From contig NZ_CP108352.1 in NCBI RefSeq assembly GCF_036237275.1, positions 4,650,001-4,714,000 of the forward strand: a stretch of 64,000 nt of DNA. The letters run 5' to 3'. The position numbers and the translations under genes are program-made. The number at the start of each line of letters is the position of its first letter. Within the stretch, counting starts at the first letter, position 1. Below, in pieces: positions 33,685 to 42,587 of the stretch. Under the pieces are notes generated by a model. That model worked only from the letters and a program-made list of their open reading frames with translations, was not told where the DNA came from and ran no database searches. Source of the DNA: Streptomyces sp. NBC_01353. GTDB lineage: Bacteria > Actinomycetota > Actinomycetes > Streptomycetales > Streptomycetaceae.

Positions 33685-34284
33685 TTGTACGAAGGCGTGG
33701 TTCAGGACCTCATCGACGAGCTGGGCAGGCTGCCCGGCGTCGGTCCCAAGAGCGCGCAGCGGATCGCCTTCCACATCCTCCAGGCCGAGCCGACCGACGT
33801 ACGCCGTCTCGCGCACGCGCTCCTGGAGGTCAAGGAGAAGGTCAGGTTCTGCGCGGTCTGCGGCAACGTGGCCCAGCAGGAGCAGTGCAACATCTGCCGC
33901 GACCCGCGCCGGGACCTGTCGGTCATCTGTGTCGTCGAGGAGCCGAAGGACGTCGTGGCGATCGAGCGGACGCGCGAGTTCCGCGGGCGCTATCACGTGC
34001 TCGGCGGCGCGATCAGCCCGATCGAGGGCGTCGGCCCGGACGACCTGCGCATCCGTGAGCTCCTCGCGCGGCTGGCGGACGGGACGGTCACCGAGCTGAT
34101 CCTCGCGACCGACCCGAACCTGGAGGGCGAGGCCACCGCGACGTACCTGGCGCGGATGATCAAGCCCATGGGCCTCAGGGTCACGCGTCTGGCGAGCGGG
34201 CTGCCGGTCGGCGGCGATCTGGAGTACGCCGACGAGGTCACCCTGGGGCGTGCCTTCGAGGGGCGGCGACTGCTAGATGTATGA
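33685..34284 (+). CDS. recR: Recombination protein RecR
   Basis: 199 aa, usual length. An HhH motif ([15 protein letters not shown]), a four-Cys zinc finger (Cys56, 59, 68, 71 in FCAVCGN and EQCNIC), a Toprim domain ([33 protein letters not shown]) and a conserved C-terminus identify it. It loads RecA with RecF/RecO at gaps. It starts with TTG 33685, preceded by AGAAGGG. Coupled to ybaB by context. Confidence 0.97.
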   Translation: MYEGVVQDLIDELGRLPGVGPKSAQRIAFHILQAEPTDVRRLAHALLEVKEKVRFCAVCGNVAQQEQCNICRDPRRDLSVICVVEEPKDVVAIERTREFRGRYHVLGGAISPIEGVGPDDLRIRELLARLADGTVTELILATDPNLEGEATATYLARMIKPMGLRVTRLASGLPVGGDLEYADEVTLGRAFEGRRLLDV

Positions 34285-34325
34285 CGACAGGGTTCGCGCG
34301 CCAGCGCCCGAAGGAGGCACTCGCG

Positions 34326-34988
34326 ATGTCTGACGCCACACTGCACGCGATCACGCAGGATCCGGACGACTTCGCGGTCCAGATCGCCGACTCGATCGAG
34401 TCCTTCATCGTCGCCACCACGGAAGTGGCCAAGGGCGACGAGCCCGACAGTGCGGTGCCCTTCCTGCTCCTGGAGATCTCCCAGCTGCTGCTCGCCGGCG
34501 GTCGGCTGGGCGCGCACGAGGACATCGTCCCGGACGAGCGGTACGAGCCCGACACGGGTCCGGAGCCGGACGTGGACGATCTGCGCGAGCGGTTCGCGGT
34601 GATGCTGGACCCGGTGGACGTCTTCTCGGAGGTCTTCGACCCGTACGAGCCGCGCAAGGCGCCGGTTCCGGCCCGGATCTCCGACAACCTCGCCGACATC
34701 GTCACCGATCTGCGGCACGGCCTCGCCCACTACCGGGCCGGGCGCGTGAGCGAGGCGCTGTGGTGGTGGCAGTTCTCCTACTTCTCCAACTGGGGCCCGA
34801 CGGCCTCGGCGACCCTGCGGGCGCTGCAGTCCCTCGTCGCGCACGTCCGTCTCGACCAGCCGCTGGCGGCCCTGGACGGCCTCGACACGGACGAGGACCT
34901 GGCCGAGGACGACCTCGCGGAGGAGGCGGGCCGGGTCATGGCGGAGGAGATCGCGGGACCGCTGGGCCTGGGCACGCTGAAGAAGTAG
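34326..34988 (+). CDS. DUF5063 family protein
   Basis: 220 aa from ATG 34326 (GAAGGAGG upstream); ATG 34281 in frame overlaps the recR stop. Acidic, helical, with LDPVDVFSEVFDPYEP, ADIVTDLRHGLAHYRAGR and ALWWWQFSYFSNWGPTASATLRAL, the last being the most conserved-looking part. It matches DUF5063, function unknown. It follows recR closely and is likely co-transcribed. Confidence 0.82.
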   Translation: MSDATLHAITQDPDDFAVQIADSIESFIVATTEVAKGDEPDSAVPFLLLEISQLLLAGGRLGAHEDIVPDERYEPDTGPEPDVDDLRERFAVMLDPVDVFSEVFDPYEPRKAPVPARISDNLADIVTDLRHGLAHYRAGRVSEALWWWQFSYFSNWGPTASATLRALQSLVAHVRLDQPLAALDGLDTDEDLAEDDLAEEAGRVMAEEIAGPLGLGTLKK

Positions 34989-35025
34989 CCCCTGCCGCCT
35001 GCCGTCTTCCTGCCATCATGGGTGC

Positions 35026-35430
35026 ATGGCAGGTGGGGGACAGTCAAGAACGTTGCTGTGGGCCGGCGTTGGCGTCGGGGTGGCCGGAGTCGTGGCGCTG
35101 GTCGTCGTGGCCGTCGTCGACCTCGGGCGGGCCGATCAGATCGCGAGCGTGGTGGGAGCCCTGCTCGCCGCGGCGGGGCTGGGGCTTTCCCTGTGGTCAC
35201 GGTCGTCGGCCGGTGGGGCTGTCACCGCGTCCGGACAGCGGTCCGTCGCCGCCGGCGGGAACATCGGCTCCGTGGTCACGGGGAACGGCGCGCAGGCGCC
35301 TGCTCCGCCGGTGACGCCTTCGCCCTCGGCCCCGCCGTCAGCTGGGCCCGCGGGGTCCGTCACCGCGTCCGGGGAGCGGTCCGTCGCCGCAGGTGGAGAC
35401 ATCGGGAGCGTGTCGACGGGCGACGCGTGA
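35026..35430 (+). CDS. Small 2-TM protein with two Gly-rich signalling-type motifs
   Basis: 134 aa. Two membrane helices, about 10-31 (LLWAGVGVGVAGVVALVVVA) and 37-57 (ADQIASVVGALLAAAGLGLS), with a short turn. Then two copies of a motif, VTASGQRSVAAGGNIGSV (66-88) and VTASGERSVAAGGDIGSV (112-133), joined by a Pro/Ala/Ser linker. A third copy begins the next protein. No enzyme motif is visible. The stop overlaps the next start (GTGA 35427-35430). By layout it could be a membrane effector or anchor for the NB-ARC protein; this is inference. Confidence 0.72.
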   Translation: MAGGGQSRTLLWAGVGVGVAGVVALVVVAVVDLGRADQIASVVGALLAAAGLGLSLWSRSSAGGAVTASGQRSVAAGGNIGSVVTGNGAQAPAPPVTPSPSAPPSAGPAGSVTASGERSVAAGGDIGSVSTGDA

Positions 35431-35504
35431 GCGGCGCGGAAGCCTCCGGGGACCGGTCGGTCGCCGCCGGCGGGAACATCGGGCGGGTCACGACCGGGGA
35501 CCAC
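35221..35504 (+). repeat. Three copies of the ASGxRSVAAGGxIGxVxTG motif across two coupled genes
   Basis: Copies lie at 35221-35289 and 35359-35424 (end of the 2-TM gene) and 35436-35504 (start of the NB-ARC gene, in that gene's own frame). The core A-S-G-x-R-S-V-A-A-G-G-[ND]-I-G-x-V-x-T-G-[ND] is unchanged, and the three DNA segments are also similar. Confidence 0.85.
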
Positions 35505-37370
35505 GTCACCCAGGTGGAGAGGGCGGTCCTGCTGCCGCCGGAGGCGCTGGTCTCGTCCGCGTACCCGGACAGACTGGTGAACGTGCCCCGGCGCCATGCC
35601 CACTTCGTCGGCAGGCAGCGCGAGATCGCGCTCCTCGACGAGCGGTTCGACGTCCTGGTCGTCTGCGGGCTCGGCGGTGTCGGCAAGTCCACGCTCGCCG
35701 CGCGCTGGGTGTCCGGGAAGACCGAGGACCACGACCTCGTCTGGTGGATCACCGCGGAGAACCGGTCCGAGCTGGATGCCGGGCTTGCCGGCCTCGCCGC
35801 AGCCATGCAGCCCGCCCTCATCGACGTACTGACCCAGGAGGCGCTGCGCGAGCGGGCGTTGCAGTGGCTGTCCGGCCACGACACCTGGCTACTCGTCCTC
35901 GACAACGTCTCCGAACCCGCCGACGTCGAGCCCCTGCTGGCCCGCGTAGGCCGCGGGAAGGTCCTGATCACCACCCGGCAGGCCGGCGGCTGGTACGGGA
36001 TCGCGAGGGTCGTCACGCTGGACGTGCCGGACCGGAGCGAGTCCGTCGAGATGTTCACCCGGATCCTCACGCACGCCGGGCCGCGCGACACCTCCGGGGC
36101 GTACTCCCTGTGCGCGACGCTGGGGCAGCTGCCGCTCGCGGTGGCACAGGCGGCCGCGTACTGCGCGGAGACCCGTACGTCCGCTGCCGAGTACCTGGAG
36201 CAACTAGCGCAGTACCCGGGGGAGTTGTACGAGATTCCCGTCGAGGGTGGGGTCGACGGCGGGCAGGCCGTCGCCTGGACCTGGCGGCTGACCCTGGACC
36301 GCCTCGCGGCGGCCGACCCGCTCACCGGGACGATCCTGCGGGTCCTCGCCTGGTGGGGGCCCGACCGGATCCCCCGCGTCCTCCTCGACCGGATCGCCAC
36401 ACCCTTCGCCGTCCGGCGGGCGCTCGGCCGGCTCGCCTCGCACAGCATGATCACGCTGCACGAGGACGGTGCGGTGTCCGTGCACCGGCTCGTGCAGGCC
36501 GTCGCGCGCACGGCGGACGACAGCGATCCGCACCGGCGGGCGGAGGACATCGAGGCGGCCCGACTCGTCGCCGAGGAGACGCTTGGCCTGGTCGCGCCGT
36601 TGGAGAGCGGGAGTGCTGCGGACTGGGGGACCTGGCGGGAGCTGCTCCCGCACATCGAGACGTACGCGCAGCATGTCCCGGCCGAGAAGGACACCGGGAG
36701 CACGGCGGAGCTGTTGGGCCGCGCGGGCTGGTTCCTGCTGTTCCGGGGGGACTCCCTGGCGGCCGCCGTGGAGCTGTTCGACCGGGTCGTCGAATGCCGG
36801 GAGCGGCTGTTCGGTGCGGATCACTGGCTGACGGCCTGCGGAAGGGAGGGCATCGCCGAGGCATGGGCCAGGGAAGGGGCGCTGTTCGATGCCGCCGAAC
36901 TGCAGGGGCGGGCCGTCGCCGATCTGGAGCGGGCCCTCGGCGAGGAGCGCCCCGAGACACACCGGGCCCGGAGCCGCCTCGCGGTCACCCTGCGGCACAT
37001 GGGCGAGACGCGGAGTGCGATCGAGCTCCTGGAAGGCGCGGTCGCCGGGCTCGAACGGCTTCTGGGGCCGGGCCACCGCGACACCCTGCGGGCGATGAAC
37101 GGCCTGGCCGTCGCCTGCCAGGAGGACGGACGTCCGGAGCGGGCGATCACGCTGAACGAGCGCACCCTGGAGCGGCGAAGGGCGCAGTTCGGCCCCGGGC
37201 ATCCGGACACGCTGACCTCGCGGCTCAATCTGGTGTGGATGTACGAGGTGGTCGGGCAGGGCGAGCGGGCGGCGGCGGAGTTCGGGCGGATCGTGGACGA
37301 CAGCGTCCGGTTCCTGGGGGACGACCACCCCTTCACCACCCACCTCCGACACGTCCGGCCACCAGGCTGA
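35427..37370 (+). CDS. NB-ARC/TPR STAND protein with N-terminal Gly-rich motif
   Basis: 647 aa. Residues 4-26 repeat the Gly-rich motif of the upstream protein. The NB-ARC ATPase follows: FVGRQREIALL, Walker A GLGGVGKST (81-89), Walker B LLVLDN (155-160), the sensor strand KVLITTR (178-184), LGQLPLAVAQ and a winged-helix ARC region (FAVRRALGRLASHSMITL; VSVHRLVQAVAR). The C-terminal 200 residues are NLR-like TPRs (GPGHRDTLRAMNGLAVACQEDGR and FGPGHPDTLTSRLNL types). There is no effector domain in this protein. It is GTGA-coupled to the 2-TM gene. Confidence 0.92.
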   Translation: MSGAEASGDRSVAAGGNIGRVTTGDHVTQVERAVLLPPEALVSSAYPDRLVNVPRRHAHFVGRQREIALLDERFDVLVVCGLGGVGKSTLAARWVSGKTEDHDLVWWITAENRSELDAGLAGLAAAMQPALIDVLTQEALRERALQWLSGHDTWLLVLDNVSEPADVEPLLARVGRGKVLITTRQAGGWYGIARVVTLDVPDRSESVEMFTRILTHAGPRDTSGAYSLCATLGQLPLAVAQAAAYCAETRTSAAEYLEQLAQYPGELYEIPVEGGVDGGQAVAWTWRLTLDRLAAADPLTGTILRVLAWWGPDRIPRVLLDRIATPFAVRRALGRLASHSMITLHEDGAVSVHRLVQAVARTADDSDPHRRAEDIEAARLVAEETLGLVAPLESGSAADWGTWRELLPHIETYAQHVPAEKDTGSTAELLGRAGWFLLFRGDSLAAAVELFDRVVECRERLFGADHWLTACGREGIAEAWAREGALFDAAELQGRAVADLERALGEERPETHRARSRLAVTLRHMGETRSAIELLEGAVAGLERLLGPGHRDTLRAMNGLAVACQEDGRPERAITLNERTLERRRAQFGPGHPDTLTSRLNLVWMYEVVGQGERAAAEFGRIVDDSVRFLGDDHPFTTHLRHVRPPG

Positions 37371-37429
37371 CCGCCCTCCGGCGTGTGAGGCCGCCGGGCT
37401 CGACCGCCCTTCGGCGTGTGAGGCCGCCC
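37369..37429. repeat. 33-bp direct repeat after the NB-ARC gene
   Basis: GACCGCCCTCCGGCGTGTGA and the following bases (37369-37401) repeat from 37402 with one substitution and diverge at the end. It begins inside the stop codon of the NB-ARC gene. No gene is seen in 37371-37614; the rest probably holds the aspartokinase promoter. Confidence 0.65.
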
Positions 37430-37614
37430 ACACCCCCGCGTACCCACGGGCCTCCCGGGCAGACGGTGTTCCATGGGCGGCCCGGGCGTTCGGCCGAGAT
37501 CACTTCCTGAGCGGGACATCTCAGGATCTGATATACGGTCGGTGATTCCGGGCCGCTCGTTAAACTGAGCCGACCGCAGTAATGACTGCGGCAGAGACTG
37601 AGCGAGGAGCGCAC

Positions 37615-38886
37615 GTGGGCCTTGTCGTGCAGAAGTACGGAGGCTCCTCCGTTGCCGATGCCGAAGGCATCAAGCGCGTCGCCAAGCGGATCGTGGATGC
37701 CAAGAAGAACGGCCACCAGGTGGTCGTCGTGGTTTCCGCGATGGGCGACACGACGGACGAGTTGATCGATCTCGCCGAGCAGGTATCCCCGATCCCTGCC
37801 GGGCGTGAGTTCGACATGCTGCTGACCGCCGGAGAGCGGATCTCCATGGCCCTGCTGGCCATGGCGATCAAAAACCTGGGCCACGAGGCCCAGTCGTTCA
37901 CGGGCAGCCAGGCCGGTGTCATCACCGACTCGGTCCACAACAAAGCGCGCATCATCGATGTCACGCCGGGCCGGATCCGTACCGCCCTCGACGAGGGCAA
38001 CATCGCGATCGTGGCCGGCTTCCAGGGCGTGTCCCAGGACAAGAAGGACATCACCACGCTGGGGCGTGGCGGGTCCGACACGACGGCCGTTGCGCTGGCC
38101 GCCGCGCTCGACGCCGAGGTCTGCGAGATCTACACCGACGTCGACGGTGTGTTCACGGCCGACCCGCGCGTGGTGAAGAAGGCGAAGAAGATCGACTGGA
38201 TCTCCTTCGAGGACATGCTGGAGCTCGCCGCCTCCGGCTCCAAGGTGCTGCTGCACCGGTGCGTCGAGTACGCACGCCGATACAACATCCCGATCCACGT
38301 CCGCTCGTCCTTCTCGGGGCTGCAGGGCACCTGGGTCAGCAACGAGCCGCAAGGGGACCGCAAGGTGGAGCAGGCCATCATCTCGGGCGTCGCCCACGAC
38401 ACCTCCGAGGCGAAGATCACCGTCGTCGGTGTGCCGGACAAGCCGGGCGAGGCCGCGGCCATCTTCCGGGCCGTCGCGGACGCCGAGATCAACATCGACA
38501 TGATCGTGCAGAACGTGTCCGCCGCCTCCACCGGTCTGACGGACATCTCCTTCACGCTTCCCAAGGCCGAGGGCCGCAAGGCCATGGACGCCCTGGACAA
38601 GGCGAAGGGTGCGATCGGCTTCGACTCGCTGCGCTACGACGACCAGATCGGCAAGATCTCTCTGGTCGGCGCGGGTATGAAGACGAACCCGGGCGTCACC
38701 GCGTCGTTCTTCCAGGCGCTGTCCGACGCCGGTGTGAACATCGAGCTGATCTCGACCTCCGAGATCCGGATCTCGGTGGTCACCCGCGCGGACGATGTGA
38801 ACGAGGCCGTGACGGCCGTCCACACCGCGTTCGGGCTCGACAGCGACTCGGACGAGGCCGTCGTCTACGGCGGCACCGGCCGGTGA
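37615..38886 (+). CDS. lysC: Aspartate kinase
   Basis: 423 aa from GTG 37615 (GCGAGGAGCGCAC upstream). Phosphorylates aspartate, the entry to lysine, threonine, methionine and diaminopimelate synthesis. Motifs are QKYGGSS at the N-terminus, [16 protein letters not shown], the substrate region [15 protein letters not shown], and two C-terminal ACT regulatory domains ([36 protein letters not shown]) for feedback by lysine and threonine. An internal start at 38365 should also yield the ACT-only beta subunit. asd follows after 7 bases. Confidence 0.97.
   Translation: MGLVVQKYGGSSVADAEGIKRVAKRIVDAKKNGHQVVVVVSAMGDTTDELIDLAEQVSPIPAGREFDMLLTAGERISMALLAMAIKNLGHEAQSFTGSQAGVITDSVHNKARIIDVTPGRIRTALDEGNIAIVAGFQGVSQDKKDITTLGRGGSDTTAVALAAALDAEVCEIYTDVDGVFTADPRVVKKAKKIDWISFEDMLELAASGSKVLLHRCVEYARRYNIPIHVRSSFSGLQGTWVSNEPQGDRKVEQAIISGVAHDTSEAKITVVGVPDKPGEAAAIFRAVADAEINIDMIVQNVSAASTGLTDISFTLPKAEGRKAMDALDKAKGAIGFDSLRYDDQIGKISLVGAGMKTNPGVTASFFQALSDAGVNIELISTSEIRISVVTRADDVNEAVTAVHTAFGLDSDSDEAVVYGGTGR
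38365..38886 (+). CDS. Aspartate kinase beta subunit (internal start, same frame)
   Basis: GTG 38365 is in the aspartokinase frame and is preceded by AAGGGGA at 38351-38357, an excellent ribosome site in mid-gene. The product (173 aa, starting [20 protein letters not shown]) is just the two ACT domains. Corynebacterial and Bacillus aspartokinases are known to make such a beta subunit from an internal start at the equivalent place and to assemble as alpha2beta2. Confidence 0.7.
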   Translation: MEQAIISGVAHDTSEAKITVVGVPDKPGEAAAIFRAVADAEINIDMIVQNVSAASTGLTDISFTLPKAEGRKAMDALDKAKGAIGFDSLRYDDQIGKISLVGAGMKTNPGVTASFFQALSDAGVNIELISTSEIRISVVTRADDVNEAVTAVHTAFGLDSDSDEAVVYGGTGR

Positions 38887-38893
38887 CGAACCG

Positions 38894-39985
38894 ATGACCG
38901 CCAAGCCGACGCTCGCGGTCGTGGGAGCGACCGGGGCCGTCGGTGCGGTGATGCTCCAGCTCCTGTCGCAGCACGCAGACGTCTGGGGCGAGATCCGACT
39001 CGTCGCCTCCCCGCGCTCGGCCGGCCGCAAGCTGGCCGTGCGCGGGGAGGAGGTCGAGGTCCTCGCGTTGAGCGAGGACGTCCTGGAGGGCGTCGACCTC
39101 GCCCTCTTCCTCGTGCCCGAGGACATCGCGGCGCGGTGGGCGCCGATCGCCGCGGCCAAGGGCGCGGTGGTCGTGGACACCTCCGTCGCGTTCCGGGCGG
39201 ACCCGGACGTGCCGCTGGTGGTCCCGGAGATCAACCCCCACGCCGTACGGGTACGGCCCCGGGGCATCGTGGCGAGCCCGGGCTGCTCCACGCTGGCGCT
39301 GATCGTCGCCGTGGGCGCCCTGCATGCCGAGTTCGGGGTCGGTGAGCTGGTGGTGACCGCCCAGCAGGCCGCGAGCGGGGGCGGGCAGGCGGGTGTGGCC
39401 GCCCTGCGCGAGCAGCTGTCGCTGGTGGCCGGGACCGAACTGGGCAACCATCCCGGCGACGTACGACGGGCCGTCGGTGACGACACCGGGCCCTTCCCCG
39501 GTCCGGTCGCGCTCAATGTGCTGCCCTGGTCCGGGTCCCTGGGGGAGGACGGCTGGTCCTCCGAGGAGCTGAGGATCCGCGAGGAGACGCGCAAGATCCT
39601 CGACCTTCCCGGGCTTCCGGTGGCGGCCACGTGCGTGCGCGTTCCGGTCGTGACCGCGCACTCCGTCTCCGTCCACGCGCGGTTCGAGCAGCCGGTGAGC
39701 GTCGCGCGGGCGCACGAGATCCTGGCGACGTCGCCGGGTGTGGTCCTCTACGACGATCCGGCCTCGGGCGATTTCCCCACGCCCGCCGACGTCGTGGGCA
39801 CGGATCCGGTCTGGGTGGGGCGGGTGCGTCGATCGATGGACGACGAGCGTGCGCTCGAGTTCTTCGTCTGCGGCGACAACCTCCGCAAGGGCGCGGCGCT
39901 GAACGCCGTACAGATCGCGGAGTCGATCATTCGCCCGGAGCGCACCAATGGTCCAGACCACCTGGATGATCGCGAGCGCCCCTGA
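38894..39985 (+). CDS. asd: Aspartate-semialdehyde dehydrogenase
   Basis: 363 aa. Reduces aspartyl phosphate to aspartate semialdehyde with NADPH. Shows the Rossmann start LAVVGATGAVGAVML, PEINPHAV, the catalytic-Cys segment ASPGCSTLALI (Cys131, where most family members have NPNCST), QAASGGGQAG and the C-terminal DNLRKGAALNAVQIAE. The gene follows aspartokinase after 7 bases as one operon. The substitution around the catalytic Cys is a minor oddity. Confidence 0.93.
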   Translation: MTAKPTLAVVGATGAVGAVMLQLLSQHADVWGEIRLVASPRSAGRKLAVRGEEVEVLALSEDVLEGVDLALFLVPEDIAARWAPIAAAKGAVVVDTSVAFRADPDVPLVVPEINPHAVRVRPRGIVASPGCSTLALIVAVGALHAEFGVGELVVTAQQAASGGGQAGVAALREQLSLVAGTELGNHPGDVRRAVGDDTGPFPGPVALNVLPWSGSLGEDGWSSEELRIREETRKILDLPGLPVAATCVRVPVVTAHSVSVHARFEQPVSVARAHEILATSPGVVLYDDPASGDFPTPADVVGTDPVWVGRVRRSMDDERALEFFVCGDNLRKGAALNAVQIAESIIRPERTNGPDHLDDRERP

Positions 39986-40299
39986 GCGTCCCCGAGTGTC
40001 CGGAAATCGGCGACACGGGATCGTTCGAGTTTGTAGCATCTGTGAACACCTTGTGAGCAAGTCGGCGACGGATGCCCCTTGAACTGGGGTGACGGCATGT
40101 TCGACGATGCTCTTCCCGCTTGCCGCAACCGGTAGTTGGGTGGGCCGCGTCTCTGCGTGCGCTCTGGCGGTGTATCGCATGAGGTGCTGTTAAAACGGGG
40201 CATTGGGGAAGATCGGGTACGCATGATGACAAGTGGCTCACCGTCAAAAACGGTGGCGTACTCGTACAACCCTGACGGGGGGAAGCGTGTCCAACAGGC
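39986..40299. other. Intergenic region before the SigE-family sigma factor
   Basis: No convincing gene. It includes TAGCAT at about 40035 as a possible -10, a perfect small palindrome CACCGT-CAAAA-ACGGTG (40239-40255) 45 bp ahead of the sigma-factor start, and a G-run at 40277-40282. The palindrome may be an operator or a leader hairpin. Confidence 0.4.
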
Positions 40300-41022
40300 G
40301 TGGCAGAGGTACTCGACATCACAGCGGTCGTCCCGCTCCGAGGCGCGGCAGTCGTCCCCTTGCGGGGCGGGCTCGCGGTCCCCGCACGCGGCACGGCGGC
40401 GCGCCCGCTCAGGCGCCCGCGTCCGGCCGGCGGCATGCCGGTGATCGCTCCCGTGCCCACCAGAACCCCGACGTCCGGTGTGATCGGCATTCCGTCGCCG
40501 CGCGAGAGCGCTGAAGGCATCGTGGCCGCGGGCACCACCGTCGATCACCTGACCGAGACGTACCGAGCGCACTACCGTTCGCTCCTCGGCCTCGCCGCGC
40601 TGCTCCTCGACGACACGGCCTCCTGCGAGGACGTCGTCCAGGAGGCGTTCATCCGCGTCCACTCCGCCCGCAACCGGGTCCGGGACCCCGAGAAGACGCT
40701 GGCGTATCTGCGCCAGACCGTCGTCAACCTGTCCCGTTCCGCGCTGCGCCGCCGCATCCTCGGACTGAAGCTGCTGTCCAAGCCGATGCCGGACATGGCG
40801 AGCGCGGAGGAGGGCGCGTACGACCAGCTGGAGCGGGACGCGCTCATCAAGGCGATGCGCGGGCTGCAGCGGCGGCAGCGTGAGGTGCTGGTGCTCCGGT
40901 ACTTCGCGGACATGACGGAGGCACAGGTCGCCGAGACGCTCGGCATATCCCTGGGGTCGGTGAAGGCGTACGGCTCGCGTGGCATCGCGGCGCTGCGCGT
41001 CGCGATGGAGGCGACGGCATGA
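40300..41022 (+). CDS. SigE-family RNA polymerase sigma factor
   Basis: 240 aa from GTG 40300. After an unusual 80-residue Pro/Arg/Gly-rich N-terminal extension come sigma region 2 (THYRSLLGLAALLLDDTASCEDVVQEAFIRVHSA area, about 90-125; then TLAYLRQTVVNLSRSALRRR) and region 4 (LQRRQREVLVLRYFADMTEAQVAETLGISLGSVKAYGSRGI, about 185-230). SigE-family members are small ECF-like sigma factors of actinomycetes. The next gene, overlapping by ATGA, probably encodes its membrane-bound anti-sigma partner. The start within the extension is uncertain. Confidence 0.88.
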   Translation: MAEVLDITAVVPLRGAAVVPLRGGLAVPARGTAARPLRRPRPAGGMPVIAPVPTRTPTSGVIGIPSPRESAEGIVAAGTTVDHLTETYRAHYRSLLGLAALLLDDTASCEDVVQEAFIRVHSARNRVRDPEKTLAYLRQTVVNLSRSALRRRILGLKLLSKPMPDMASAEEGAYDQLERDALIKAMRGLQRRQREVLVLRYFADMTEAQVAETLGISLGSVKAYGSRGIAALRVAMEATA

Positions 41023-42413
41023 GCTCCGACGGCAAGGGTCCGGACGACAAGGGCCCGGACGCGACGAGCGGGCTGCCCGACGAACGTCGCGACGACATGG
41101 GGCACGGCATTGTGAACGACGGGCCGGACAACGGGACCTTCGACGGCGGGGCGTCCGACGGCGGGGCGACCGGCGGTGGGGCGTCCCCTAGTGGCGTGCC
41201 TGGGGACAGGGCTTCCGGCACCGGGGCGTCCGACGACAGGGCGTCCGACAGCAGGGCCTTCGGTAGCTGGGCGTCGGATGGCAGGGCGTCCGGGGCCTTC
41301 GGTCATTGGGCGTCCCACGGCGGGGCGTCCGACAGTGGCGTGCTCGGCGACGGTGAGTCCGGCGACGAGCGGGTCGCCGAACTCTTCGGGGGCGACGCCC
41401 CCTTCGCGGGCGACGAGCTGGCGCTGCGCCGCCTGCTCCACGGCGCCGTGGCGGACCTCAACCCCTCCGAGGGCGCACTGGACCACCTGCGTCGTGCGGT
41501 GCCCGTTCGGCGCACCCGCAAGCGCCAGGCCATCGTCGGCTTCGCCGCGGCCGCGGTGCTGATCGGCACGGCCGTCCCCGCCTTCGTGCACGTCGCCAAC
41601 TCGGGTGGCATCACCGCCGACCAGGCCGTGAACGCCGGTCATGGCGAACAGGCCCAGGGCGGCACCGGCTCCGAGACCGGCGTCGAGGGCGGCCAGCAGA
41701 CCGCCGGCACGCCGACCGGCGCCGCGAGCCCGAGCCAGGGCGCGGCCGAGGGGGCGGGCAAGCCCGAACAGTCCGAGGCCGGAAAGTCGGGCGGCACGGG
41801 CACCGGTTCGACGGCACCGGAGGACTCCCAGCCGGATTCCTCCTCACCGGTGTGCGAGGCAGGGCAGCTGGGCGTCAGCTCGGCACAGGCGGGCGGACCG
41901 GACGCCGAGGGCAAGGTCTACGGCACCTTCCGCATCGCCAACGTCTCCGGCAAGGACTGCGCGGTGAGCGGCGGCGGCAGCGTCGGCTTCCAGGCGTTGG
42001 GGGCGGCGGACGGCTCCAAGATCTCGGTCGTGGCGCACACGCCCGGCGACGCGGCGAGCGGCCTTCCCGACCCCTCGCAGGAGTCGCCCACGCTGGTTCT
42101 CAAGCCGGACAACGCGTACGAGGTGAAGTTCGCCTGGGTCCCCTCGGAGACCTGCCCGACCGTCAATCCCTCCCCGGACCCGAGCACGACGACGGACGGC
42201 GCGGGCGGTACGTCGGCGGGGGCCACGGGGTCGACCGGCAACGGCGCTGAAACCGACGGCGCGGCGACTCAGCTCGACACGGAGGGGACGCCCGCGGACG
42301 GCAGCGTCGAGGTCAGCCACACCGCGGAGCCGGGCGGCCCGCAGGCGGCCACGACGATCCCGAACGCCTGCGCGGGCACGATCTACCGAACCGGCGTCCT
42401 CGACGCTTCCTAG
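41019..42413 (+). CDS. Probable anti-sigma factor-like membrane protein, repetitive N-terminus
   Basis: 464 aa, single-pass. Residues 1-115 are low complexity: short repeats of GASD, RASD, GGAS and WAS. A cytoplasmic segment (FAGDELALRRLLHGAVADLNPSEGALDHLRRAVPVRRTRKRQ) precedes one membrane helix at about 170-190, as in actinomycete membrane partners of SigE-family factors. Outside is a Gly/Ser/Ala-rich stretch and a domain with three Cys (VCEAGQLGVSSAQ, KDCAVSGGGSVGF, SETCPTVNPS), DUF4232-like in feel. Coupled to the sigma gene (ATGA 41019-41022). Confidence 0.72.
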   Translation: MSSDGKGPDDKGPDATSGLPDERRDDMGHGIVNDGPDNGTFDGGASDGGATGGGASPSGVPGDRASGTGASDDRASDSRAFGSWASDGRASGAFGHWASHGGASDSGVLGDGESGDERVAELFGGDAPFAGDELALRRLLHGAVADLNPSEGALDHLRRAVPVRRTRKRQAIVGFAAAAVLIGTAVPAFVHVANSGGITADQAVNAGHGEQAQGGTGSETGVEGGQQTAGTPTGAASPSQGAAEGAGKPEQSEAGKSGGTGTGSTAPEDSQPDSSSPVCEAGQLGVSSAQAGGPDAEGKVYGTFRIANVSGKDCAVSGGGSVGFQALGAADGSKISVVAHTPGDAASGLPDPSQESPTLVLKPDNAYEVKFAWVPSETCPTVNPSPDPSTTTDGAGGTSAGATGSTGNGAETDGAATQLDTEGTPADGSVEVSHTAEPGGPQAATTIPNACAGTIYRTGVLDAS

Positions 42414-42424
42414 AGGCCACGGAC

Positions 42425-42466
42425 GCGCCCCTGGGGCGCCCTGAGGCCAGCTCCTGAGGCCAGCTC
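42425..42466. repeat. Short hairpin and 13-bp tandem duplication
   Basis: GCGCCCC-T-GGGGCGC (42425-42439) is followed by two perfect copies of CTGAGGCCAGCTC (42441-42453, 42454-42466). The rest of 42467-42587 is G-rich repeats of GGGGGCGTCC and GGGGGCCAGG; no gene is seen. The hairpin may end transcription of the converging genes. Confidence 0.6.
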
Positions 42467-42587
42467 CTGGGGGCGTCCGGGGCGTCCGGGGGCCAGGTTT
42501 CTGGGGGCGTCCTGGGCGACCGGGTACCCGGGGGCCAGGTATCCGGCGCCAAGGACCCCGGGGCCGGGCGAGCGGGGCCGGGCGGGG

